This document shows positions 53,201-63,828 of a DNA stretch of 64,000 nucleotides, piece by piece. The translations under genes were made by a program, and so were the position numbers. Every line of letters starts with the position of its first letter. Position 1 is the first letter of the stretch. The notes beneath the pieces are model-generated. The model was not told the DNA's origin, ran no database searches, and saw only the letters and a list, made by a program, of their open reading frames with translations. This DNA is from Myxococcus xanthus (GTDB lineage: Bacteria; Myxococcota; Myxococcia; Myxococcales; Myxococcaceae): contig NZ_FNOH01000006.1 in the NCBI RefSeq assembly GCF_900106535.1, positions 372,001 through 436,000 on the forward strand, read 5' to 3'.

Positions 53201-53818
53201 GAGTGGGCCCACCGAGAGGCCGAGGTCGGCAACCCGCACGCGGGACGGGTGGTGCGTGAGACCTTGTTCGTGCGTCCGCTCGACACCCTGATTGTGTTCG
53301 ACCGGCTCGAAAGCGCACGGGATGACGCCTCGGTGGCCAAGACCTTCTTGATTCATTTCCCGGAGCAGCCGGTGCTCATGGGCAACACCTGGTCCGCGAA
53401 CAGTGGCGGGCAGCAGCTGCGGGTCAGCACCCTGGTTCCTGCCAATCCGGTCCGGCGAATCGTCGACGAGCGCGGCCCGGTGCGCGGCGATGGCACCTAC
53501 CCGTACCCGGTGGGCCAGTTCCGTGGAGAGATTGAGACCCACGGGCAGGTGGTGAGTCACTTCCTGAACGTCGTGCAGGCCAAGGATGTGGCCGACAGCT
53601 CGGCGCTGCAGCTCACGCTCGACGAGACGGCGACCGCGTACAGCGTGACGTTGAGTCACCCAACCCGCGGAAGCGCGGTGGTCCGCTTCGAGAAGGGGAT
53701 TGAGAGCACGGGCGGCAGCTTCGGCTACGCCGCCAGCGGCGCGGTTACTCCGGCGCCGCTGCGCGCGGGGGTGCAAGCGATGACGGTCACCCCAAGCGGG
53801 CCGGTGTGGGGACCGTGA
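50294..53818 (+). CDS. heparinase II/III-like polysaccharide lyase lipoprotein
   Basis: The 1174-residue protein has a lipoprotein signal ending LLLTGCTKD, a DNRLRE-type beta domain (about 50-230), three Ig-like domains with TTPPSVAITAPAAGATV, TTPPEVQVTAPVAG and VTPPQVQIVAPESG starts, and a C-terminal (alpha/alpha)-barrel plus beta-sheet of the heparinase II/III type (NAGHEHRDSGNFQVWRAGEFL with the catalytic His pair; NYYTGYFRNS with aromatic Tyr). It should cleave uronic-acid polysaccharides on the surface. A weak ribosome binding site precedes ATG 50294. Length is unusual for the family because of the Ig repeats. Confidence 0.85.
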   Translation: MNSRISSMTGVWAAVLGALLLTGCTKDGTPEAGTGAALRAVTSPVTVSEAVAITSQGMTQNGSAHRNQVLLGVFQTEDYEVQALLRFPQTGVPAGAVVQSATLRFAVETYTSDFSIRGAYVQAPWNLGANGLGWQFRDDGLEWDRLGAAGQGTDLVAGSSFEVSTFPGTVSVHDVPLDVAVVQSWVDDPSTNQGVMLANSRIGKVAKVFTSLATQPERRPLLTIEYTAPAPRSDTTPPSVAITAPAAGATVQGVVGITVDASDDVGVVGVQLRIDGRNLDSTQLDTRLFRNGNHVLTAHARDAAGNLTTSAPILVTVANAVVDTTPPEVQVTAPVAGEAVSGPFTVRMSASDNVGVTRVHVELDGVQVGSPDMAAPWSVTLDTEALQPYGLRQLTAVARDAAGNVTVSAPVSVNVSAPPPDVTPPQVQIVAPESGVTVGGTLQVRVDAHDNVRIAGVQLQVNGQDFGREDLSYPYWINVSTTLLGDGTFPMTAVARDRAGNRTTSAPVMLTIANGPPVVLDIPVAHPRVWFTADRLARAQAYFAQNPYTPVANVQAPEQAIDAAMHSLLTGTPASCRAAIDWAVRTEIPISENTVSSDPARWYGEAAILTYDWCFAHLLPAERTLLINRWNVAIESLNDNPWGGIGMEGNNYYTGYFRNSLLWAIASWHENQPFANELLQYAMKSRWAFSLRPYLDGPAAGGAPHEGSTYGRRTFGYMTVPFTTLGLYGHDMWNQTDYFMASVFWSIYSTTPGPSRRGQFQLFETFPFNDDERWLNRWNPSNTAQTLLGSYFAPLIGEWSDQPIAGYAKRFLELTGHPIDDRLIRYVYSDTLAAVPSRDLAELPLDYHAPGLGMVYAKTAWAPDATLVNLQFGVTANAGHEHRDSGNFQVWRAGEFLTRETVGYANSIVGYAGGAAVDCASPVAHNTLLFEGLGTVGYYHHAPQMLRLESSSVASYAAVDLTGVYDLNAEWAHREAEVGNPHAGRVVRETLFVRPLDTLIVFDRLESARDDASVAKTFLIHFPEQPVLMGNTWSANSGGQQLRVSTLVPANPVRRIVDERGPVRGDGTYPYPVGQFRGEIETHGQVVSHFLNVVQAKDVADSSALQLTLDETATAYSVTLSHPTRGSAVVRFEKGIESTGGSFGYAASGAVTPAPLRAGVQAMTVTPSGPVWGP

Positions 53819-53959
53819 CCGGCTGAGCCTGGCCCGCGAGCGACGACGTACGCCTTCGCGGTGCTCGAGGTCAGCGTGGCGACCGGTCCGTTGCCGGCGA
53901 CATCGACCTGGAGCACCTCTGTCTCTCGCTCGGGGCCCGGCTGCATTCTCGAGCAGCAG

Positions 53960-53992
53960 GGAAGCGGCATTCAGTCAGGAGATGCCGCTTCC
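53960..53992. terminator. hairpin between lyase and small-protein genes
   Basis: GGAAGCGGCAT (53960-53970) pairs with ATGCCGCTTCC (53982-53992), eleven perfect pairs. It covers the last codons of the minus-strand small gene and lies about 140 bases beyond the lyase stop. It can act as terminator for both. Confidence 0.5.
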
Positions 53993-54174
53993 TCGGCTTG
54001 CATCAAGGCTTCCACCTGCCGCTGGATGCCCTGCAGGTGGTCGAGCCTGAGCTTCAGTGCTTCGCGCAGGTCGCGCTCGTCGGTGTGAAGGACCTCGTCA
54101 TGCAACTCCGCGATGCTTTCAGACAGGCACGCGTGGAGGACGTGGATCTGCTGATGGGAGAGCTCCAGGACCAT
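53971..54174 (-). CDS. small coiled-coil hypothetical protein
   Basis: The 67-residue protein is almost wholly helical: HQQIHVLHACLSESIAELHDEVL and LREALKLRLDHLQGIQRQVEAL form likely coiled coils. AGAGAGGTG upstream supports the ATG. No membrane segment or known domain is visible. It is probably a small cytosolic structural or adaptor protein. Confidence 0.7.
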   Translation of the reverse strand: MVLELSHQQIHVLHACLSESIAELHDEVLHTDERDLREALKLRLDHLQGIQRQVEALMQAEEAASPD

Positions 54175-54567
54175 GGGTCACCTCTCTGACAGCGGAACAA
54201 CGGAGACACGCAGCCCTCTCCCCGGGGGCACGGGTGCGAATGCGTGCACGTCAGGCCGCTGAAGCCGGTGCCGCCGCACCTGAGGCCTGTCGCGCAGGCG
54301 GTCGCGGTACACCATGAGTGTAGTGCTTGCCCACCCGCTGGCCAGAGCACTCCCGGGCAGGCAAGGGTGGGGATGGTCGGTTCGCTCCCCCCGAGGTCCG
54401 GCCCGCTGCCAGGAGGCGCGGTGCCGGCGGGGTGGGGACACCAGGTGGCCAGGCTTGCCCTGGCTTCCCTCCAGCGCTCCGGAGCACCGCGCGGCTGATG
54501 GGGCCGCGCGGTGCGAGCTGCCGGGGGGGCGCGGCGCCTCGGCATCCGAGGCGCTGCACCGGTGCGA
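54175..54567. other. intergenic region downstream of hppA
   Basis: These 393 bases have no convincing gene. A perfect hairpin, GCGCCTCGG (54534-54542) with CCGAGGCGC (54546-54554) around a 3-base loop, lies 14 bases after the pyrophosphatase stop, on the minus strand, and is the likely transcript end, although no U-run is present. Confidence 0.55.
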
Positions 54568-56646
<2,079 letters not shown>

Positions 56647-57073
56647 CCAATCCTCCAGAGACGTCCCGGGAGCCTGACCTCGCCGACCGGGTCGCTCGTG
56701 TGCCGCGAAATTTGTACGGAGCGCGTATAGTTGATTTCAGCGCAATCTGGGAGTTTCCTAGGCGCGCCCCAGCAGGTTGGGAGTCCTACCAACGTTCTGG
56801 GCGGGTGCGTTACGGACTCCAGCGCCGGGCCGGCTCTCATGCGGGGCGCGAGTCCGGACGACATGCGGGGTGGGTGGCTGCATCCCCAGGGGCCCCAAGT
56901 GCCCGGACTCACTCGCGATTCTACGAAAGTACGGGCCAGTACGTATTCAAGGCGCCGTCTCCAAGGGGGGCAACGCCCATGGCGCGGCCTTCTCCGAGGG
57001 CACCGTGGGGGCCGTGCGCTCAGGCCGGGGGCGGAGGCGGGGGCTCTGAGCTTCTGTGGTAACGGATCGCGGC
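56647..57073. other. hppA upstream region and possible relic sequence
   Basis: These 427 bases contain the hppA promoter; a locally AT-rich tract (56705-56745, with TATAC on the minus strand) is the likely place. A plus-strand frame just before the next pseudogene (VRIQGAVSKGGNAHGAAF) looks slightly coding-like but has no start or family. No full gene is seen. Confidence 0.35.
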
Positions 57074-57479
57074 ATGAACGCACCGCACCAGTCGAGTCCA
57101 CTCCTCGTCACGGCTTTCAATGGCCTGGTCGCGGCCTATGACCGCATGAACGGCAGTACCGCATGGACGTTCCCCGTTCTTGGCAAATCGGTCCCAGGGA
57201 TGCGCCCGCGTCCCACGCACGTGGAGGTGCTGGATGGGCGCGTGTTCGTGTTCGCGGGCGGCCCCAATGGACGCGAAGCAGCGAACATGGGGATGGGGGC
57301 AGCGACTCGCTCCAACTGCAGATGGGGGGCCATGGCGCGCGGGCACGCGTGTCAGGGGCGCCTTGTGCGTGGTGAATCGCTGTTCGTACGTCATGAGGCT
57401 GTGCCCGGCCGCTCTTCTGGACGAAGCACTCATGGATGACCTCCCGCTGGACCGCTTCGCGCGAGAGGCCAATCCATGA
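57074..57479 (+). pseudogene. disrupted beta-propeller gene
   Basis: ATG 57074 opens a frame LLVTAFNGLVAAYDRMNGSTAW and VEVLDGRVFVFAGG that looks like a PQQ-like or WD40-like propeller repeat, but the pattern dissolves after about residue 70. A different frame then reads LMDDLPLDRFAREANP before a stop at 57477-57479. This suggests a frameshifted or truncated propeller protein. It is low-confidence. Confidence 0.35.
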
Positions 57480-57531
57480 CCATCAATGAGCAACGGCGAC
57501 TGCCTGCCGCATCAAGCCGCGGCGTGGCGGA

Positions 57532-58293
57532 CTACTCGGAGTACTCGTAGCTGTCGACGAGCTGCCAGTTGCGGTTGTAGACGTAGCGCAGGGTGAACCA
57601 GCCGCTGTGGCAGCTGCCCGTGTTGCTGGCCTTGTAGCCATAGACGAAGCCGTTGTGGACGCGGGCCTCGAGGGTCGGGTAGCCGGGGTTCTCACAGGGC
57701 TGGGTGACTCGGACGGCCTGGTAGGCGGCCTCGGCGTAGACCTGCTCCTGGCCCTCGAAGTCGTAGCGGGAGTGGACGCGCTCCGCGGTGAACGTGGCGA
57801 GCTGGCTGGCCTGCTGGGTGTTGGTCTGCGTGAGGAAGGACTGCAGGTGCGCCAGGGTGGTGGCCTCGGAGGTGAGCGTGCCGGTGAGGCGGTGCACGGC
57901 GCCATCGGTGTCGGAGAGCGCCGCGCGGATGGAGGCGATGCCGGCCGGGCCCTGGTAGACGGCGGTGTCGCCCCAGGTGAAGCTGAGGGCGCCGCCAGCG
58001 CTGTAGGCATTGAGCGCGCAAGCGCCGTTGGCACCGGCCGTCTCGACGATGATGATCTTGCGGAGGCGGTGCTCGGGGTTCACGAGCGCGATGCACTCGT
58101 TGCCAGCGACACCGTCGTAGTTGGCGGCCGGGAGCACCGCCTCGACGATGTTGTGGACGCGGAACAAGGGGTCCGTGGCCTGCTGCTCGATGGACTGAAC
58201 CGCATCCGTATCAGTGTCCGTCTCGGGGCCGAGACAGCCAACGGTGAGGGAAGATGCGACGAGGAGGGACGCGAAGCTGAGGGAAGTGCGCAT
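57532..58293 (-). CDS. secreted lipoprotein, unknown function
   Basis: The 253-residue protein has a lipoprotein signal ending SLTVGCLG and an acidic DTDTDAV linker. The mature part has a beta-rich domain with several aromatic residues (SRYDFEGQEQVY, NTGSCHSGWF, NRNWQLVDSYEY) and four Cys. It has no known family. Upstream there is a locally AT-rich region with three palindromes that may regulate it. A second ATG upstream is less likely, because the signal peptide begins here. Confidence 0.75.
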   Translation of the reverse strand: MRTSLSFASLLVASSLTVGCLGPETDTDTDAVQSIEQQATDPLFRVHNIVEAVLPAANYDGVAGNECIALVNPEHRLRKIIIVETAGANGACALNAYSAGGALSFTWGDTAVYQGPAGIASIRAALSDTDGAVHRLTGTLTSEATTLAHLQSFLTQTNTQQASQLATFTAERVHSRYDFEGQEQVYAEAAYQAVRVTQPCENPGYPTLEARVHNGFVYGYKASNTGSCHSGWFTLRYVYNRNWQLVDSYEYSE

Positions 58294-58323
58294 GGTGGCC
58301 GAAGATAGCACGCCAGATTTGCA

Positions 58324-58371
58324 CGTTTTAAACGGTAATAAGTGTTCCGATACGGAAAGGACAGATGTCCT
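58324..58371. promoter_or_regulatory. three adjacent palindromes in an AT-rich stretch
   Basis: Within 48 bases lie CGTTT-T-AAACG (58324-58334), TTCCG-ATA-CGGAA (58345-58357) and AGGACA-GA-TGTCCT (58358-58371). They are 31-78 bases upstream of the minus-strand lipoprotein ATG. The surrounding 58300-58480 is clearly more AT-rich than the rest. They may be regulator sites; no function is known. Confidence 0.45.
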
Positions 58372-58604
58372 GTTGGAGTACGCGGACGGACGCTACATGC
58401 CTCTGCGCATGTGAAAAAGTTCAATGACTGCGTCCGGCTGTCTCCTGTGGATTGATACAAATCTGTTACACAAAATAGCCGGAGGGCTCGATGAAGGCAT
58501 TCGCGGCCCCAGGCAATCGGCTGGCCAACGGAGTCGCTGATGTATGCAGGGCTCCGTGAATTCGCCGAAGGGAGTCACCAGCGTGCTTGCGCGGGTGAAT
58601 CACC

Positions 58605-60146
58605 CTAGAAGTCTCGAATCGAATCCATCACCGACACCAGGGCATCTCGATTGAGCGGCTCGGCGGGAGTTCCTTCCGTGGACCGGAGCTTTTCATCCAC
58701 TGCGTCGAAGATGCCCATCAGCGCGAGATAAATCTGCTCACGCTCCTCGGTGAAGATGAAGGTGTGGCGGGCATCCAGCTTGTTGAAGCCATCGGTGTAG
58801 GCCGTGACGATGGGGGTGAGCGCGGACACGAAGGCGGCGGGGGAGCGGTCTCCTTCGGATACGGCCTTGAGCGCGGCCGACCGTGCCTGGCGGTACAGCG
58901 CCGCGGCCTTCTTCGCCTGGGCTGGACTGATGTTGTCGGCTCCGTCCCAGACGCGAAAGGGGTTGTCCAGGTTCTCCGCCAGCCAGTCGGCCTTGCGCGG
59001 CTGTCGCACCGACAGGTCCAATCCCTCGCGCGCAGCGGCCTTGTAGGCTTTCTTCACCTGGGCGGCGACGTCCGCGGGAATGCTCGTCAACCACAGCATG
59101 CCCAGGTGGGGGAGCTGCTCCGGACCGGGAAACTCGTCGGGTGACATCCCGAACAGGTCGCTCAATGTCAGCATGGCCAGGGCCGGGAGCTTCGCCAGCT
59201 CCTCGGTGTTTCTCAGGTAGCCCGGGGCTCCCCAGATGCGCAGCTCCGTCAGGTTCGGAAAGCGCCGCACGATGCGCGACGCATCCACGTCGCGCGCGGC
59301 CCGCAGATGAAGGCTGTCCAGTGTGTCCAGACCGGACCAGGGCATGTCCGGAGCGCCCAGGGACAAGGTCAGCCAGCGCCCATCCGCCTCGCCGTGAATC
59401 TTCAGCGCCGGGTCCGGCTGGCCGACCAGGGACAGGTCCTCAAGGCCGTCGTTCAGATAGAGCTCGTGGACGCCCGTCACGTCGAGCGTGAGCCGGGACA
59501 GTTGGGCTCCCCGCAGGTCGACTCGGCGCTCACCATGCTTGAGCACCGCTGATTCATAGACAAAGGGGCGGCGCCGGATGAAGTCGAACAGGCCAGGGAT
59601 GGGGGCGTCCGCATTGACAGACGTCAGAATCGGCAGCACCTCGAACACCGTCAAGTCAGGCGCGGCGGCGAGGCGAGCCGTATCCAGCCGCTGCGTCGAG
59701 CGGCGTACCTCCATGTCGCCGACCGTGAACAGCACCTGCTCGTCGGGTGCTGCGACCATCTGCTTGAAGGCGTCGCGCTGCGCCTGGGGGATGGCCTCCC
59801 AGCGGCGCTGACTGTAGAGGGCGCTGCCGGATGGCCAACCGCTGTAGCTGTTGACGTCCTCGACGACGAGGGGCGGCCGGTGGCCCACCCGGGTGAAGCC
59901 GCGAGGAACCTCGGCGGACGCCCAGACGTGGACGCAGTGGTCCTTCCAGAAGAAGAAGTTGAAGTGGGCGGGAGCCATGGCCGCCACCGCGGCGGCGTCG
60001 GGCAGGGAGGGGCCTACCCAATCCAACGCCAGCACACAGGCCAGCTCGTGTTTCCCCTCGACCTTCAGGGCGGTCACCTGGACCGCCGTGTAGGCGTCAA
60101 GCCGAGGGGTGTGGACGACGAAGATGTCTCCTGGCGTGGGCTTCAT
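58605..60146 (-). CDS. Imm26-like/leucine-rich hypothetical protein
   Basis: The 513-residue protein begins GDIFVVHTPRLDAYTAVQV, resembling the Imm26 family of immunity proteins (GDIFxIPL...). The middle, from about 200 to 330, has leucine-rich-repeat-like strands (LSRLTLDVTGVHELYL, LDSLHLRAARDVDAS, FPNLTELRIWGAPG). The C-terminal 130 residues are helical. No signal peptide. It may be a toxin-binding protein or a general interaction scaffold. No clear ribosome binding site precedes the ATG, and 58415-58604 downstream shows no gene. Confidence 0.65.
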   Translation of the reverse strand: MKPTPGDIFVVHTPRLDAYTAVQVTALKVEGKHELACVLALDWVGPSLPDAAAVAAMAPAHFNFFFWKDHCVHVWASAEVPRGFTRVGHRPPLVVEDVNSYSGWPSGSALYSQRRWEAIPQAQRDAFKQMVAAPDEQVLFTVGDMEVRRSTQRLDTARLAAAPDLTVFEVLPILTSVNADAPIPGLFDFIRRRPFVYESAVLKHGERRVDLRGAQLSRLTLDVTGVHELYLNDGLEDLSLVGQPDPALKIHGEADGRWLTLSLGAPDMPWSGLDTLDSLHLRAARDVDASRIVRRFPNLTELRIWGAPGYLRNTEELAKLPALAMLTLSDLFGMSPDEFPGPEQLPHLGMLWLTSIPADVAAQVKKAYKAAAREGLDLSVRQPRKADWLAENLDNPFRVWDGADNISPAQAKKAAALYRQARSAALKAVSEGDRSPAAFVSALTPIVTAYTDGFNKLDARHTFIFTEEREQIYLALMGIFDAVDEKLRSTEGTPAEPLNRDALVSVMDSIRDF

Positions 60147-60259
60147 GGTCGACCGGGTCCGTAAGAGGGTTGGTTCGGACCCAGTCTAGGCCATGTGCCG
60201 CATCGCTCCCTCGTTGTTTGAGGGGGAGGGGCGGCGACGGAGCGCTGCCCCTCCAGAAT

Positions 60260-61225
60260 TCAGCCCGCCAGGGGCGTCTGCCGCGCCTGCGCCTCGCGCA
60301 GCCACGCCACCGTGTCGCTCAGGGTCTGCCGGTGGCTCCGCGGCCGGTAGTCGAGCTCCTCGTGGCTCCACAGAGTCTTGAACCCCCAGTGGCACGTCGA
60401 CATCTCGAGCACCACGGGGTCCGGCAGCTTCTTGAGCGGCACGTGGGCGCCGAGCTTCGCGAGCCCGTCGACGACGAGCGTCGGCACGCCGGGACGGTTC
60501 ACCCGGATGCCGGCGACCTCGCCCACGCGCTCGAAGAAGGTGCGCAGAGGCAGGGTGGTGCCGGACAGGTGGTACGTGTCCCGCCAGTCGGACTTCTTCG
60601 CCAGCACGGCGAGCGCATGCGCCACGTCCCGCACGTCGGTGAAGGCGATGCCCCCCGTGGGGATGAAGGGGAGGCGCCCGTTCAGCACGCGGGCCACGTT
60701 GGTCGTCGAACGGCCCAAGGTGTCCCCGGGGCCGAGGAGCACCGGAGGCCGCACCACCGTCATCTCCACGCCGAGTTGCTTCGCCAGCTTCCGTGACTGT
60801 TGCTCGGCGAGAATCTTCGACAGGTAGTAGGGCCACCGGCCCACGAGCGCCTCGGCGTAGAGGGAGTGCTCGTCCGCCTCGATGGTCGGATGGGAGAAGC
60901 AGCCCACCGTGCCTGACGTCGACACCAGCACCAGCCGGGCGTCGAGCGCCTTCGCGGCGCGCACCATGGCCAGCGAGCTGTCGATGTTGAAGCGCACCAT
61001 CTCGTCGGCGTGCTGCCGGCTGTGGTGGACCATTCCCGCGGAGTGAATCAGCACCTTCACGCCCTGGGCCTGGGACAGCCACGCGTCAGGGTCGAGCGGC
61101 GTGCCCGACACCTGGGCCACCGGGCCCGGCAGCGGTGAGCGAACCAGCGCCACGGCGTCGTCGCCCAGCGTCTCCAGCAGGTTGCGTCCGAGGAACCCGC
61201 TGGCTCCCGTCACGAGTGTCTTCAC
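60260..61225 (-). CDS. SDR reductase/epimerase of the ether-lipid operon
   Basis: The 321-residue extended SDR starts at GTG with TLVTGASGFLGRN (NAD-binding), has LVSTSGTVG and the catalytic YxxxK as RWPYYLSKILAE, and a 3-beta-HSD-like C-terminus. Its start overlaps the ElbD-like stop by four bases (GTGA), so it is the third gene of the agpS-elbD operon. It may reduce a ketone in ether lipid or steroid-like chemistry; the substrate is not known. This is inference from context and fold. Confidence 0.85.
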   Translation of the reverse strand: MKTLVTGASGFLGRNLLETLGDDAVALVRSPLPGPVAQVSGTPLDPDAWLSQAQGVKVLIHSAGMVHHSRQHADEMVRFNIDSSLAMVRAAKALDARLVLVSTSGTVGCFSHPTIEADEHSLYAEALVGRWPYYLSKILAEQQSRKLAKQLGVEMTVVRPPVLLGPGDTLGRSTTNVARVLNGRLPFIPTGGIAFTDVRDVAHALAVLAKKSDWRDTYHLSGTTLPLRTFFERVGEVAGIRVNRPGVPTLVVDGLAKLGAHVPLKKLPDPVVLEMSTCHWGFKTLWSHEELDYRPRSHRQTLSDTVAWLREAQARQTPLAG

Positions 61226-63828
61226 GGCTGCACCCCGCGCCAGGCGCATGCCTCATGGAACTGCGAGAGCTCCGCCGCGTTCGGCCCCCACTCGAAGTTG
61301 TCACCCGCGGGCTTCACGATGTCGCGCGAGACCAGCGCCTGCACCACGCCATCGAGGTGCGGCCGGTGTGTCACCGCCACGGCCTTCAGCTCATCAGGCG
61401 CGCGCACCTTCGTCGCTTCCTGGTAGTCGCGCACGACAGGCTCGAAGAGCGCCTTCACCACGGCGTCGACGCGCGCGTCGCTCAGCTCGGCCAGCGGCGT
61501 GGCGCACCAACGGTAGCGCGACAGGTGGTCCTCCAGCGCGGGGTTGCCGGGCTGCCGGGCCAGCACATCACCGGCGAACCAGTGCTGCCACTGATTCCGG
61601 AGCGAGTGTGCCAGCGCGGGAGACAGGGAGCTGGGGACGGGCAGGTCGCTGTCGAGCACGCGGCCTCCGCGGCGCTCGATGGCCTCGCGCAGCCACGCTT
61701 CATCCACGCCCGGAATCGGGTTCTCGGCGAGGAACGTGCGCAGATGGAAGCTGCTCACCGTGGTGTGACGCTGCAGCTCCGCCATGAGCGTATGGCTCAG
61801 CGCGCGGACGTCGGTGTCCGGGTTGAGCGCCAGCGGCGCGCCACACGACAGATGCACACGGCCCAACTGCACCTGGCCACGCGTCAGCTTCGTGAGCCAC
61901 GACAGCACGCCGGTGAGCGTCATCTTCGGGCGCGGCTTGCCGGACAGTTCCTCCGACAGGGACGCCTCCTCCGGGAGCCGGTCGTAGGAGATGGCGACGG
62001 GCAACACGACGAACTGGCGCTTCGTATTCTGCAGCGCGCGCAACATCCCGCGCTTGGGCGGCAGCATCAGCCGCGCGCGGCTGCGCTGACCCTCGACGAA
62101 GAACATGAGCGAAGCGTTCTTCTCGGTGAGCCGGCGCAGTTCCTCGCCCAGCTCCGGCACCTCGCGGCCCACGCCGCGCTTGATGAAGAAGGCCTGCGAG
62201 TCCTTGAGAATCGGGCCCACCACGGGGATGCGGCCGAACTCCTCCGCGGCGGCGATGTGTGGCATCGAGATGCCCAGCTCCGGGTGCTGGAAGCACAGGT
62301 AGCTAGTCAACAGGAAGTCGAAGTAGCTGCGGTGGGTGGGCGCCAGCACCACCAGCGTGCCGGGGGGCACCTGCGCCATCGCGCGCTCGAACGACGGCCG
62401 GTCGAACGTCACGTCGCTGGTGCAGTGGCGGAACGTCTTGCGCAGCGCATAGCCAAACACCTTGTGCGTGGTGTTGCCCACGCCGCGCTCCTGGACCCAT
62501 GCCCGGTCGCCGCGCGCGTCGTCGTGCTTCGGCCCGGCGAAGGACACCTGGCTCTCATCGCGCGACAGCAGGTAGCGGTACATGCCCTCGTTCACCACGC
62601 GCACGTACTCGAAGGGGTCGAAGCCGGGGACCTCCAACGGCGCGCTGCGCACGAAGTCGAAGGTGTGGTGCGTGAAGTACGCGAAGCCCTCGTTGAGGTA
62701 CTGCACCTTCTCGTCGGCGCGCACCAGCCGGCGGTGGGCCTTGGTCTGGCCGAAGAGCGCGAGCGCCGCCTTCTGCAATTGCACCGGCAGCTCCCGGCGC
62801 ATCAAGTCGGCCGCGTCGAAGCCGTGGTCCTTGCGGCCGACGAACATGTCGGGCGCCTTCACCACGCCGGGGCGGTGCTTGAACCACTCGATGGTCGACG
62901 CCGCGGCCATGTCGATGCGCAGCGCGCGCTGCACACCCATGGTGGCGTGAACGATGGGAACGGCCTGGCCGGGCTTCGGCATGGGGCCGAACACCGAACG
63001 CACGACTTCACTGGCGACCACATCCACTGGCACCACGTCCAGGCGCACCGACGGGTCGGCGTTGAAGGCGCGCACCACGCCCAGGCCGCTGTACAGCAGG
63101 CAGCCCGCGAGCGCCGCCGGGCTGTCGAGCCAGGCCGGGAAGGGCGTGCGGTGGGCCGCCGAGACGATGCTGGGGCGCACGATGACGACGGGCACGTGGC
63201 CACGGCGTTCACAGATGAGGTGCTCGGCGACGCTCTTGGTGAGCGTGTACGTGTTGGGGTGGCCGGTGAGCTCCAACCACTCGCGGCCGTCGCCCTGCGC
63301 CGCCTGGAAGGCCTCGTAGAGCTCCGCGGCGGGCTTCGGCAGGTGCGCCAGCTTCTCTTCGATGGGGCCGGGCCGCCACACGCTGACGTAGGCTGTCGAC
63401 ACGTCGACCATGCCCACCACCTTGGGGCACGTGCGCGCGAGCTCCAGCACCGACAGCGCGCTCCGGATGTTGGCCGAGGTCGCCTGCGCCAGCGGCAGGT
63501 CGAACTCCACGCTGGCGGCGCAGTGCACGACGTGCGTGACGTGCTGGCGCACGGCGTCGGCGTCGGCGGGAGACAGGTCGCAAGCGGGCTGCTCGAGGTC
63601 GCCGCTCACCACCGCGACGCGCTCCGTCCAGCCCGGCTGGAGGCGCGAGAAGCACTCGGCCTGCGCCACCTTCGCGAAGCGCTCCGCCGCCGAATGCACG
63701 CGGCCCTGGCGGTCCTTCGACTCGCGCACCAGCACCGTGACGCGCTCGACGCCCTGCGCGAGCAGCGCCTCCAGCACCACCTTGCCGACAAACCCCGTGA
63801 CGCCGGTGAGAAATACGTGGCGGGACAT
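61222..63828 (-). CDS. ElbD-like fused fatty-acyl reductase and acyltransferase
   Basis: The 868-residue protein is a fusion. Residues 1 to about 350 form a fatty-acyl-CoA reductase (FLTGVTGFVGKVVLEALL, with catalytic Tyr-Lys in NTYTLTKSVAEH and a C-terminal sterile-domain-like helix). Residues about 480-650 form a PlsB-type acyltransferase with HRSYFDFLL (HX4D) and FFVEGQRSRA. It reduces a fatty acyl-thioester to alcohol and likely also acylates glycerol 3-phosphate or DHAP. From memory, ElbD of M. xanthus has this plan and is essential for ether lipids made in development. Its ATG overlaps the agpS stop by one base (TGATG). Confidence 0.88.
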   Translation of the reverse strand: MSRHVFLTGVTGFVGKVVLEALLAQGVERVTVLVRESKDRQGRVHSAAERFAKVAQAECFSRLQPGWTERVAVVSGDLEQPACDLSPADADAVRQHVTHVVHCAASVEFDLPLAQATSANIRSALSVLELARTCPKVVGMVDVSTAYVSVWRPGPIEEKLAHLPKPAAELYEAFQAAQGDGREWLELTGHPNTYTLTKSVAEHLICERRGHVPVVIVRPSIVSAAHRTPFPAWLDSPAALAGCLLYSGLGVVRAFNADPSVRLDVVPVDVVASEVVRSVFGPMPKPGQAVPIVHATMGVQRALRIDMAAASTIEWFKHRPGVVKAPDMFVGRKDHGFDAADLMRRELPVQLQKAALALFGQTKAHRRLVRADEKVQYLNEGFAYFTHHTFDFVRSAPLEVPGFDPFEYVRVVNEGMYRYLLSRDESQVSFAGPKHDDARGDRAWVQERGVGNTTHKVFGYALRKTFRHCTSDVTFDRPSFERAMAQVPPGTLVVLAPTHRSYFDFLLTSYLCFQHPELGISMPHIAAAEEFGRIPVVGPILKDSQAFFIKRGVGREVPELGEELRRLTEKNASLMFFVEGQRSRARLMLPPKRGMLRALQNTKRQFVVLPVAISYDRLPEEASLSEELSGKPRPKMTLTGVLSWLTKLTRGQVQLGRVHLSCGAPLALNPDTDVRALSHTLMAELQRHTTVSSFHLRTFLAENPIPGVDEAWLREAIERRGGRVLDSDLPVPSSLSPALAHSLRNQWQHWFAGDVLARQPGNPALEDHLSRYRWCATPLAELSDARVDAVVKALFEPVVRDYQEATKVRAPDELKAVAVTHRPHLDGVVQALVSRDIVKPAGDNFEWGPNAAELSQFHEACAWRGVQP

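Noticed and set aside
53830-53970. Minus-strand frame ending in VATLTSSTAKAYVVARG
   Set aside because: It could be a small relic but has no start, no homologous pattern and overlaps the lyase 3' region.
58292-58414. Plus-strand frame over the AT-rich palindrome island
   Set aside because: It reads like protein in places but has no ribosome binding site and atypical codon use, and overlaps the lipoprotein start on the other strand.
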